Below, one piece after another: positions 31,121-41,879 of a stretch of DNA of 64,000 nucleotides. The DNA comes from Camellia lanceoleosa (taxonomy: Eukaryota > Streptophyta > Magnoliopsida > Ericales > Theaceae). The position numbers and the translations under genes were made by a program. Positions within the stretch are counted from its first letter, which is position 1; every line of letters starts with the position of its first letter. The notes under the pieces were generated by a model. That model saw only the letters and a program-made list of their open reading frames with translations. It did no database searches and had not been told where the DNA came from. Location: contig CM045770.1 of NCBI GenBank assembly GCA_025200525.1, forward strand, positions 130,352,200 to 130,416,199. Direction: 5' to 3'.

Positions 31121-33186
31121 ATGGATCACCGAGCTGGAGGAGGCTGGAAGCCGGTATTCAGAAGAAGGCAAGGACGATATGGAGCATCAGCAGCCATCCA
31201 TACGGTGTTTGTGGATGACATACCTAATGGTATGAACCCAAAAGACTTATATGTATTGTTCTCTAAGTTTGGGGTTGTTAAGGATGTTTTCATTCCAAAT
31301 AAAAGGGGGAGAGTAACACAATCTAGATTCGGCTTTGTAAGATATGACTGCCCCACTGCGGCTGGAATTGCAGTACAGAAAACGAATGGGATTTGGTGTG
31401 AAGACAAGGTGCTAAAAGTGAAAAGGGCAGAGTACGAAATGAAAAGTTTGGGAAAGATCAGCTAAAACCAAAAAATGGACCAGTGAAGCAGAGCCTAGAA
31501 GTATCCAAGAGAATGAAAACTGTTGGGAGAGTGAACACAGCTGGAAATGTAAGGAAGGGATCATATGTCGAGGCGGTGAAAGGTATGAAAGGAGGTGAAG
31601 GTAATGTTTACAGAGTAACAGCAGAGGAGTATGGTAATGGATGGCTGAGTACAAGTGCAGTATTAAAATTGAGAGATCAGTGCAACATTTTGGATCTAAA
31701 GTCAGAACTGACAAGCAGAGGTTTGAAGGATGTAAAAGTTAGAGAAGGAGGAGGGAGGGTAGTGTTCTTATCCTTTTCAACTGAGAAAGTCATGAAAGTT
31801 ATAATGCAGGAGATGGAAGAATGGATTTATGACTGGTGCGAGAGTTTTAGTAGATGGGAATGTGGAATGAGAGCGGATTACAAGAGATCCGTTTGGCTTA
31901 GTTGTTTTGGTACTCCACCTAACTTATGGAATACAAAAAATTTCCAACGAATTGGGGAATTATGGGGGAAGCTAGTAGAGATGGATGATAATATCGCATG
32001 TATGGAGTCTTTCAAATGTGAACGAATCAGAATCTGCACACAACAGCTGGAACGAATTGATCAACTGGTGATGTTAGAATGCAGAGGCAATTTTCATCCC
32101 ATTCGTGTAGTAGAGGAAAACTTCTTTGGTGATGGGGTACATGAGAACCAGTGCATGTGTAAAGGAAAGCTAAGTGGAAGGGACTCAGTACAGAACAATA
32201 CTGGAGTTGATCAAAGTTCTGTGCAACACCAAGGGAACAAGGAAGAAGATGTGGACATGGCTTGTGAAGAGGCTGAGGTGGCTTGCAACGAGGCTGACGT
32301 GGAAAAGGAGGAGGTGGTAGGCAAAAAGACTGAGCTGGAGGTTCTAAGTGACCTGGCAGGAAAGGAAAGAGGTGAAATGGATGGACAGGCAGATATGGAG
32401 CATGCCTGCAATTATTCATCGCTTTCAATGGTGAATGAATCAATTCCAAATCTGGGTGCTAAAGACGCAAGAGGGGCAACGATACTTCAGTTTACAAGTT
32501 CCAAGGGAGGCTTGAATGATTATGATGGCCAATGTGCAGAGGAGTGGGGGACACGAACTGTAAAAGGTGCAGGAGGACCTGAAGGGTTTGTGAGAAGCAT
32601 TGGTGAAAGTGATCTTTGCAGGCCTAATATTGTTTTGGAAGTGGTGTTACCTAAGGACCAGCCTGGTGCGGGTTGTATTGGGTCTCATGTATCAACACTT
32701 AGGCCCAAGGAGTTTAGTAAGGGCCCAACCACTGAGGGGGGGACCAGCAAGCAACACAAGACGAATTTGGTGGCTGAATCATTAACGGAGGTCCAGTCTA
32801 ACCAGGAGGATGGACTACATATTCAGGGAGGAAATGGGAAAGGGACTCTACCATGTGGAAGTAGGGATATCAAAGGAGTAAGAAGGGAGAAGGAAGCAAG
32901 AACCCAACAGAAATCTAGACAGAAGGGGCTGCTGTTTCGTAGTGGTTTCCAACGTGGAGTTTTGCTTCGCGGAGCAGTAGCAGCAGTATCAGCATCACCT
33001 TCGATATCTAATAATTTGCCTTGTCAGATGAAAAAGTTAAAGGAAGCACAGAATACTATTCAGATCGGCAAGGCTTTAGGTTTGGATTTTGGAGGCAAGG
33101 AGGCTGAATTAATTAACAAGATTGTGGATATGGAGGAAGAGGATGAGGTAAGAGCTGCGGAGGTGCAGGAACATGGTGATGACTAG
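31121..33186 (+). pseudogene. LINE ORF1, RRM-type RNA-binding protein (one frameshift)
   Basis: From ATG 31121: HTVFVDDIPNGMNPKDLYVLF and RFGFVRYD are the RNP2 and RNP1 motifs of an RRM (about residues 26-95), the hallmark of plant L1 ORF1. The frame ends at 31465, but an extra base in the A-run near 31441-31445 explains this: the shifted frame continues at once (KDQLKPKNGPVKQ) and stays open to 33186. It contains the DUF4283-like block WECGMRADYKRSVWLSCFG and an acidic Glu-rich linker. ORF1 would coat LINE RNA and chaperone reverse transcription. It lies 41 bp upstream of ORF2. Confidence 0.85.
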
Positions 33187-33227
33187 AGCACCACCATACG
33201 GGAGCTTAGGAGTACTATAGTTTACTT

Positions 33228-36200
33228 ATGAAGATCTTATCATGGAATGTGAGAGGGATTGGTAGAGTGGAGAAAAGAAGAAGGATTAAGGTGTTTTTAA
33301 GAGAGAAGAGGGTGGATATGGTGTTATTCCAAGAAACAAAAAAATCAGAGGTTGATGTAAGTATTGTGAGATCCTTGTGGCCTCATGACTTATTGGAGTT
33401 CCTGGTTGTAGATGCGGAAGGTAGTGCGGGTGGCCTGTTATGCATTTGGAAACCTGATGTGTTCGAATTAAAGGAATGCTGCAGCTCAAGGAGGTTTGTG
33501 TTGATGACAGGTATGATCTACTCTAGTCTTGAGTGTGTAGTTGGTAATATTTATGCCCCTAATGAGGAGGTAGATAGAAGACAATTTGGGGATGTATTGT
33601 CTAGATTGAAAGCATCTTTTCCTAAGCCATGGTGTCTGGGTGGTGATTTTAATGAAGTCTCATCAATAGTAGAGAGAAAAGGTTGTCTAAGGAGGAGTAA
33701 AGGAATGCATGATTTTAACAGTTTCATTGAAAGCCTAGAGCTTGTGGACTTGCCAATGTTAGGGAGGCAGTACACATGGGGTACTTCACAGCATTGGAGC
33801 AGAATTGACAGATTTTTAGTAAACAAAGAATGGTTGGAGTGGTTCAAGCTTAAGACTTGGGGTCTACCTCGATTACTATCTGATCATTGCCCTATTATGT
33901 TAATGGAGGATGATAGAGATTGGGGACCTAAACCCTTTAGATTTATTAACGCTTGGGTGCTACATCCCTTGTTCTCTAAGGAAATTCAAAAGATTTGGGA
34001 TAACACACAACTGGAAGGGTGGGCTGGGTTCATTATCATGACCAAGCTGAGATCATTAAAGTCGGCGTTGAAAAAATGGAACTGTGAGGTGTTTGGGAAT
34101 GTGGAGACTAAAATTAAAGAAGCTGAATTAGAATTACATACCATTGACTTATTGGCAGAATCTAGAATTCTCAATGAGGAAGAGATTGTGAAAAAAAAAG
34201 AGGTGCTAAGCTTGGTCTGGAAACTCAGGAAGAGAAAAGAGTGGCTATGGCTACAAAAATCAAGGTTGGATTGGGCACTAAAAGGTGATAAGAATACAAG
34301 GTTTTTTCATGTGATGGCAACAGTAAAACAAAGCAGGAATATGATTAATTCTCTGAAGGTTGGGGAAACTATTTTAGATCAGCCCAGGGAGATTAAACAA
34401 GCAGCTGTTGATCATTTCAAGGTGCAATTTGATGAAGTATGGAAAATCAGGCCTGGGATTGGTGGGCTCTTCAAGAAGGTGGACTGCAATTTAGCAAAGG
34501 ATATACTGGAAAAAGATTTCTCAGAGTCCGAAGTGTGGTCAGCATTACAAGAGTGTGATGGCAATAAAGCCCCAGGACCAGATGGGTTTAACATGTTATG
34601 TTTTCAAAAGGGGTGGAAAGTTATGAAGAAAGACTTAATGCAGTTCATGTTTGAATTTCACAAGAATAGTAAATTGGGGTATGGTGTAAATTGCTCCTTT
34701 ATTGCTTTGATACCTAAAAAGGATTGCCCATCCTCGCTTGGTGATTACAAGCCTATTAGCCTGATAAATTCAGTTTATAAAATTTTATCTAAGGTTTTGG
34801 CACACAGATTCAAGCAAGTGCTGCCATCTGTGATTGACAATGCCCATTCTGCTTTTTTGGGTGGGAGAAACATCATGGATGGAGTTCTCATTGCTAATGA
34901 GGTTGTGGAATGGTGGAAGAAATCCAAGAAGAAAGGTATAATCCTTAAGTTGGATTTTGGAAAGGCATATGATTCGGTAAATTGGAATTTTCTGTTAAAA
35001 ATGTTAGAGAACTTTGGATTTGGCTCTAGATGGATTGGGTGGATGAAAGAATGTATTTCTTCAGCAAGAATTTCTGTGCTTGTAAATGGATCCCCATCTG
35101 AAGAGTTCAAACCCCAAAGAGGGTTAAGGCAAGGAGATCCACTCTCACCTTTTTTGTTCAATGTTGTAGCCGAAGGGCTTAACATTCTAGTATTAAGAGC
35201 AAAGGACTTGGGAATTTTAAAAGGGGTGGAAGTGGGTTCTAGGAGGATTAATATTTCCCACCTACAGTTTGCGGATGATACTTTATTTTTATGTGAAGCT
35301 GATTGGTCAGAAATTGAGGCCATGAAAAGAGTTTTAAGATGTTTTGAAATTGTATCTGGGTTGAGAATAAATTTCCATAAAAGTGTAGTTTGTGGTGTGG
35401 GTGTGGAAGATGAGTTGGTAAAGGAGTTTGCAGCTAAGCTTCATTGTTTGGGTCAAAAACTTCCTATGAAGTACTTAGGGCTGCCACTGGGAGCCAATCC
35501 TAGTCGAAGAAAAACTTGGCAACCAATTATTGACAAGGCCAAGTTGAAACTGGCAGGATGGAAAAGAAGACTTTTGTCTTTTGCAGGAAGACTGGTTCTC
35601 ATAAAATCAGTGCTGTCCTCTTTGCCCATTTATTACATGTCCTTATTTAGGATACCTGAAGGTGTAGCTAAAGATATCAATAAATTGCAAGCAGCATTCC
35701 TGTGAGGGGATACAAATCTCAAGAGAAAAGTGCACCTGGTAAGATGGAAAGAAGTATTGAGAAATAAGAACCAAGGGGGTTTGGGAATCACAGATTTAAG
35801 TTTGGCAAACCAGTGTCTGCTATTAAAATGGTGGTGGAGGTATGCTTCGGAAGAGGGTGTATTGTGGAAAGAAGTTGTTTGCAACATATATGGATCTGTT
35901 GGTGGACAGTGGTTGCCTTTGGTTACAGAATCAGGTCATTTGTCAAAAATCTGGAAGGGCATAGTGGGAGTAGCAGTCAGCAATCCTGATTTGTATAATT
36001 TTTTTAGGGAGAATATGGTTATTTCAATTGGTAATGGTCGGAGAATAAGCTTCTGGGATGATGTATGGATGGGGGAAGTTCGTCTGAGATCTCAATTCCC
36101 TAGATTGTACCAATTGAGTGATGAGAAAGAGATCTCATTGAGCAATCTGATATCAAGGAAAGCTCTGTCTAATGAATGGAGCTTTAGGTATAGAAGATCT

Positions 36201-36899
36201 TTACATGCTTGGGAAGAGGAAGAAAATTCTAGGCTTATTGCTCTGCTGGGTGTTGGTCCTTGTTTGCATATGGATCAAAGTGATGCCATGAGATGGAAGG
36301 CAGGCCCAAATGGGCTTTTCAAGCTGAATTCTATTTACAAATGGTGTCAATTGGCAAATGGTTTATATTCCACCTCCACAGGGCTAATCTGGAATACTTT
36401 TGCTCCACCTAAATCGAAGTTTATCTTGTGGTTAGCATGGAAAGGTAGGTTAAAGACAGCTGAGTTCCTGAATAGAATTGGAGTGTTGAGGGACAATGTT
36501 GCCTCATCTTGCATTTTTTGTAAAGAAGAAGTGGAATCTGTGAACCACATTACTCTTTTTTGCCCTGTTATTTGGAAAATCTGGTCGAATATAATGCAGT
36601 GGTGGGGGCTGCCATGGGTAGTTCCAGGTTCTTTGGAAGGGTTGCTACAATGGTGGATGAGTTGGAAGTTTAAGAAAAAGGAAACTCTAGTTTGGAGAGC
36701 AATCCCAGCAGCTGTAATTTGGTCAGTTTGGAAATGTAGGAATGAGCACCTGTTCTCTGGTACGCAGCCTAACTTGGTGGAACTATGTGAACTTATCAAA
36801 GTCAAGGTAGCTTTTTGGTGGCAATCATATGATCCAAAATGCTCATTTTCTGTTGCGGATGTTATCTATAGATTGCAGCAGGTGAGATATTGCCTCTAA
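33228..36899 (+). pseudogene. LINE ORF2, endonuclease / reverse transcriptase (one nonsense codon)
   Basis: The frame starts MKILSWNVRGIGR, an APE-type endonuclease start, with FQETKK, GDFNEV and LLSDHCPI motifs. The RT follows with NKAPGPDGFNM, YKPISLINSVYKILSKVLA, LKLDFGKAYDSVNW, GLRQGDPLSPFLFNV and the active site LQFADD. A TGA at 35703-35705, where LINE copy 2 has tryptophan (FLWGG), is the sole break; the same frame stays open through the RVT zinc-binding domain (CIFCKEEVESVNHITLFCP) to 36899. Full length would be 1223 residues, normal for plant L1. All recognisable catalytic residues look intact, so the copy was active recently in evolutionary terms. Confidence 0.92.
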
Positions 36900-38140
36900 G
36901 TGTCTAGGCAGTAATCCATTGTTCAAAGGTTTGGTGGATTGGTGGAACTGGAATTTAGTCTGAAGTTGGTTGTTTTCTGGAGCTGGAGTCTGAACTGCAG
37001 TCTTAATGGTGTGTGTTGCTCTGATGTTTGGCCTGCTAAGCATTTGGTTCCAATACTCATAGGGGATCCTCATCCACATGCAGAGTTTTGCTTATGTCTA
37101 CTGCTGTTTGCTGAGCTGTGGATGCTGTTGGGATTCTGCAGTTTGTTATTTTGATGTGCCTGATGCTGTTGGATGTCTTGGGGCTATATGCAGAAATTTG
37201 CTATATGCAGAATTTAGGTAGTAGTCCTGTAATTGGGTTTGGCAAAATTCTTGCAAGATCAATAGGTAGTAGTCTTGCAAAATTCTTGCTGCTGCTCTCT
37301 ACTTCTGGTTTTATGTCTCGGCTGCTAGTCTCTGTTGTGCTGCTGTGATGAATTTTGGATGCCTTCACTGCTGTGTTGCTATGTGGTTTGGGTGAATTTG
37401 GGTGTCTTCACTGCTGTGTTGTTGTGTGGTTTGGCTTGGGTGTTTTGCTTCAGCTATGGGCTATGCTCCAAGATGGTGGGAGTCACATAGAGAGGAGTCT
37501 CATAGAGGGTTGGGTGTTTTGTTTCAGATATGGGCTATGCTCCAAGATGGTGGATACATCCCAACTGGTTTTATGTCTACAGGCTGGTATCTTGTCTTCA
37601 GTCTGCTACTGGTGCAATCAGAGTTTATTGGATATTACTTGGTGCATCCTGAGTCTATGGGCTGCTGTCTGTGTTTGTTAGTGTGGAGATTTGGGCTGCT
37701 AGTATTCTAAGTGTGGAAGGTTTCAGCTGGCTTCTGATATGTCAAGGTGAGTAGGGTTGCTGAGATCTGGCAGTTTATGGAGGTTGATTGGTCATTGTAT
37801 GGTTATTAGTGTTTGAATGGCAGAGCCTAAGGTCCTAGTATGTTACACTTAGCTACTGGTGCAACCACAGTGACTTTCTGGGCTGGTTTTGTCACTGATG
37901 TGTAGTGTTTTTGTTGCCTTGTTGCTTTTGTATTGTTTTGTTCCGCTATGTTTGTTGGTTTCTCTCCAACTTATAGCCTCGAGTGTGTGCTAGCAGATGA
38001 TTTTGTGTGCGTTTAGGTGCCAACCTAGTTGGGATCCAATCGTTTCACTGTGATGCTTTTTGCACCCTCTTCTTTATTGATGTAAATTATCATACTCGTT
38101 ATGTTTTCCATCAATAAAGCTTCTCTTTTGCCGATCAAAA
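36900..38140 (+). other. LINE copy 3 3' UTR and tail
   Basis: G/T-rich and non-coding. It contains a tandem duplication of about 73 bp (37438-37480 and 37511-37553, sharing ATGGGCTATGCTCCAAGATG) and a CACTGCTGTGTTG repeat near 37366-37422. The last 120 bases match the other LINE ends, with CATCAATAAAGC at 38109 and a very short A tail. Confidence 0.8.
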
Positions 38141-38153
38141 ATATAATGTATTT

Positions 38154-38430
38154 TCTACAGCCAAAAAAGGAAGTAGAACAACAGCAAGAAGTACATTTTG
38201 TTTTTACTCGTCCAGCAAGGAGTAAGTTTATCCGCATTTTTTCTTTCTATTCCATTTGTGTTAGTAGTTTGTCTATAAACAATTATTTATTTTTCCTTTT
38301 TGAATTTTTTATTTATTTTATTTGTTTATTTATTTTTTTCGGAGTGTGTATATCTCTTGTAGCGTGAAGGAGGAGCATGAGGAGGAGGAAGATGACGATG
38401 ACGAAAGTGACAATGACAATGCCGAATAAT
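38154..38430 (+). other. possible terminal exons of a host gene encoding an acidic tail
   Basis: After a TTCTACAG acceptor-like site (38153-38160), 38161-38221 is free of stops in two frames and is followed by a strong donor GGA|GTAAGT (38219-38227). An intron-like T-rich stretch ends TCTCTTGTAG at 38362, and the next segment reads VKEEHEEEEDDDDESDNDNAE then TAA at about 38427-38429. One spliced frame reads through. Upstream, the LINE and SINE interrupt the putative gene. I cannot name the protein, and low-complexity GA sequence alone could give this frame. Confidence 0.25.
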
Positions 38431-39073
38431 GCACTTATGAAGTTCTCTAAACATTTTAGTAAGAAGTTTGTATTAAAAATATATATTTCTTCTACATTAT
38501 TATACTACGTACCAAGAGAAGAATAAGTGTGTCTTAAGCCTAATTCAAACAAATTGTCTGTGCATAGACTTGCATTATATTTCTCATAATAAAGGGTTAA
38601 ACGTAATATTAATTGGATTTTGATAAACATTTGAGGGTTGTTTGCTTTAACTCTATTTATGAATATATTATTTGTTTCATTTGTTAGCGAGCTTGATATA
38701 TATATTAATGATCACGTTTTTAACAATTTAAACTTTTGAGACTGGTGGTGTGTGAGCATTTAGGTTGAGAGAGATTTTAGTTATTGTTTGCATGAAAAAA
38801 TTACACATGAAAGAGGGAAAGAACTACCGTGTGTGTATATATATATATGTGTGTGTGAAAAAAAGAACTATTTATATGCAACGTAAATTTTTTGCAAAGG
38901 ATGAAAAGCTATGGAGAACGAAAAGAATAAGGAAGTGGAAGTGGCAAATGTTGCTGAGGGCTACATATGGTGAAAGGTATTTGTGATTCAATGTGGTAAG
39001 TTTTATAGTAGGGTTGAAATGGATGGTTGTGATGGGGTGGATGGCGGATGTTGTGGGTTTGTGGTCTAGTATT
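38431..39073. other. AT-rich intergenic stretch
   Basis: I see no supportable gene in this stretch. It contains a TA/TG microsatellite at 38835-38858. Confidence 0.4.
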
Positions 39074-39462
39074 CACTACAACATATAAGAGTTTCAGAGA
39101 TTAAATTTCTTGGTCTCTAAAAATGAAAATTTTGTTCCAAAAGATATTTAGGGATTAATTTCTATCATCATAACGATAGTCGCTAAAATGCCGTCCCGAA
39201 AAATAAAAAACAAGGCTTTTAGCGACAAAATTTTGAAAATGTCACTAACAAATAGACTTTTAGGAACAAAATAATCTGGTCTCTAAATGTTTTATTTTTT
39301 GAGACAAAAAATTTGGTTCCAAAAGAATAATAATTCATCACTAATGTTCAATTTTTGTTACTAAAAATATAATAATGACACTTCACAACAAAAATATTTA
39401 GCCTCTAAAAATTAATTTTGTCCTTAAATTTTAATCTCTAAAATCTTAAATTTTTTGTAGTG
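39074..39462. mobile_element. CACTA-type MITE, complete copy
   Basis: The ends are CACTACAACATATAAGAG and CTTAAATTTTTTGTAGTG, with CACTACAA / TTGTAGTG as the inverted termini typical of CACTA transposons. The flanks ATT and ATA match at two of three positions. It is 389 bp long and non-coding. Body blocks (TAGCGACAAAATTTTG, TTAGGAACAAAATAAT) recur in the copies at 10682-10946 and 25045-26696. Confidence 0.8.
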
Positions 39463-39799
39463 ATAGGCAAGCTTAAAAGCGGATTTTACAACAAGTTGAA
39501 AGAGCAAATGATATATTGCCCACGTGAATTTCAAAGAAAAAAATTTGTTAAAAAAAGTAACTGAGATGGATGGAGGGCGTAGATTGTGACATGTAATAAA
39601 GTTCATGGTTTAAATTGATAAAATTAAAATCTTAGCGTTTAATTTGACAATCACGCGGAATTTTGAATTTTTTTTATTTTATAATTTGTCACATAATTTA
39701 TTATTAGCAAAAATAAGCATAGAAATATGTGAGTTCAATTTTCACAAATTATTTGCACCGGACAAAATTTTTATTTGCACGTGGAAAAATTCATACTTC

Positions 39800-40085
39800 A
39801 AAGTAAGGGTGCGCGGTCATGAAGGAAGGGATTGGGGTGGCTAGGATGGGTAGGATTTCGAGGTAGAGAGGGGTAGGAAGGGTGGGGTAGTGACAAGGGA
39901 TGGCAGGGAAGATCGTTGAGGGTAGGGATGGAATAGTAGGAAAAGGTTAAGGAGGAGTTATGAGAGGGTAAGAGAGGAGTTGGTTGTGGCAATTGAGGGA
40001 TTTTCTATGGTGGTAGGCAAGGAGTGGGGGATCTGCATAGGGGAAAGGAAAGAGGAAGAGCGGTGAAAAAATTGGAGGGGCATTT
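39800..40085. repeat. purine-rich G-tract region
   Basis: The plus strand is strongly G/A-biased, with many GGG runs (GGGATTGGGG, GAGAGGGGTAGG, GGGTGGGGTAG, GGAGTGGGGG). The matching minus-strand frame is a Pro/Ser/His low-complexity shadow. No gene is evident. Confidence 0.65.
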
Positions 40086-40288
40086 GGTATCTCCTCGAAG
40101 GCAGCTTGGATAATTTTAACCCCTTAACATGTCTTATTAGTGTTTTTTTTCTTTTTATTTTTTATTTTTTTACAATCAATAAAAAAGTAATTATGAATAT
40201 GAAACTTATTACATAAAATGGACAATCATTGTCCAACAACACATACCTATAAGCTTAACAACCACCATTTAAATTCACAACCTTATAC

Positions 40289-40510
40289 AGAAGAATAAAA
40301 GAATGAATTGGCTTAATCTCAATCGATGTTAGCCCATGAATATATAGATCAATATGTACAATATTAGGAAACTGTACAAAATAGGAAATAACATAGAAAA
40401 TGAAATAAAATCAAGGGAACATAGAAAAGGAAATAAAATCAAGGCCTAAACAATGATCATCACAAAAAAAGGATCATATTCTAGAATATTATGTATACTA
40501 TATTTCAACA
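40289..40510 (-). repeat. copia M 3' LTR
   Basis: 222 bp; on the minus strand it starts TGTTGAAATATAG. A TATA motif CTATATATTC lies at about 40337-40346 (minus). Confidence 0.85.
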
Positions 40511-41461
40511 TTCCCCCTCAAGCTGGCGTGAAGATATTTGATAAATGCAACTTGGCAATGGATGACTGAAGCAAAGATGGTCCCACGGACTTGGTAAACA
40601 TGTTTGCTAACTGTTGTGAAGAAGAGACAAAGGATGGACTCACAATACTAGTCCGAACCTTTTCTCTAATAAAATGTATGTCAACCTCAATATGCTTGGT
40701 ACGCTCGTAAAGCATAGAATCAGAGGATAACATAATGGTAGACTTGTTATCACAAAATAAAGAAGAAGGAGCAGTCTTAGTAAAACCTAACTCTGTTAAA
40801 ATAGAGCGAAACCAAAGAAGCTCACATGTTCCTTGTGCCATAGTTTGATACTCAGTCTCTGCAAATGACCTAGACACAACTACTTGCTTCTTATTTTTCC
40901 ATGATATAAGATGATCACCATAGAAAGTACATAAGTCAGATGTGGAATGTCGATCAGTTCTAGATCTCGCATAATCGACATTAGTGAAACAAGAGAGTCT
41001 AGATTGAAGACCAGCTGTGAAAAATAGTCACAAGCCAAGAGAAGTCTTCAAATACCTTAAAATATGATGAACTGCGTCAAGATGCTCTGTACGAGGTGCA
41101 TGCATAAATTAACTCACAACACAAATAGAAAATGTCAAGTTAGGTCTAGTGTTGGCCAAATAATGAGATGCCCTACAAGACGCTGATACATGCCAGGGTC
41201 ATCCAACAACTCACCAAACTCAGATGTGAACTTGACATTAGGATCCATAGGAGTAGAAACAAGTTTACATGCAAACATACTAGTATCCTTAAGCAAGTCA
41301 AGAGTATACTTTCTTTGAGACAAGGAAATTCCCTATTTTGAGTGTGCAACCTCAATCCCCAAAAAATACTTGAGACTTCCTAGGTCCTTGATAAGTCTAA
41401 CCCAAGTTCTCCTTTACTTGACCAATGTCGGTAGAGTCATCACCTGTGAGAATAATGTCAT
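40511..41461 (-). pseudogene. copia M RT C-terminus and RNase H
   Basis: The open piece at 40518-40877 reads SRSFAETEYQTMAQGTCELLW, LFCDNKSTIML and RTKHIEVDIHFIREKV, RNase H landmarks of copia elements. 41135-41323 reads SQRKYTLDLLKDT, CKLVSTPMDPN and the YQRLVGHLIIW region at the end of RT. Stops and shifts lie between. The upstream RT continues across the gypsy insertion at 45943. Confidence 0.85.
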
Positions 41462-41843
41462 TGTGACAACCACCTCCTTGATTAATTAAGTTAATTATGT
41501 GCTTAATGTGCTTAATGCTGATCATGTGATTACATGTTAATTATGGTGCCATGTGTTACATGCATCGGAATGCTATTGTGAAGAGATATGTATAGATATG
41601 AAATGAACCTGTCTGATTCAATAATTTAACCAAGTTAGAATTGAATACTAGGATAAGTAATTAGAGCCTAATTCATAATGGTATAATTAAGTTTAGTCTA
41701 ATTAGTTAGATTATGTTGAGACTTAATTTAATTTGAGTGAAAGTAAATAGTTTAATTTAACTTAATAGGTAATTCAAGAATAATTAGAAAATTTATTATA
41801 ATCCTAACTTCTACTCATCAAGTTGAACAAAGAAAAGGAACTT

Positions 41844-41879
<36 letters not shown>

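Larger units (their letters stand above)
31039..38140 (+). mobile_element. L1-type LINE copy 3, nearly complete
   Basis: It is flanked by a 13-bp target duplication ATATAATGTATTT (31026-31038 and 38141-38153). The layout is a short 5' UTR (about 80 bp), ORF1 with an RRM, ORF2 with endonuclease, RT and RVT zinc-binding domains, a 1.24-kb 3' UTR, AATAAA, and an end CCGATCAAAA. The left duplication overlaps the SINE's right duplication, so the LINE integrated at the SINE edge. One frameshift in ORF1 and one nonsense codon in ORF2 are the only disabling changes I can see. Confidence 0.92.

Noticed and set aside
31121..31465. Host RRM splicing-factor-like gene
   Set aside because: The RRM frame is the N-terminus of LINE ORF1: it continues in the shifted frame to 33186 and ORF2 follows directly.
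39798..39992. Pro/His/Ser-rich 64-residue protein on the minus strand
   Set aside because: Low-complexity shadow of the purine-rich tract; no start context, neighbours or domain support.
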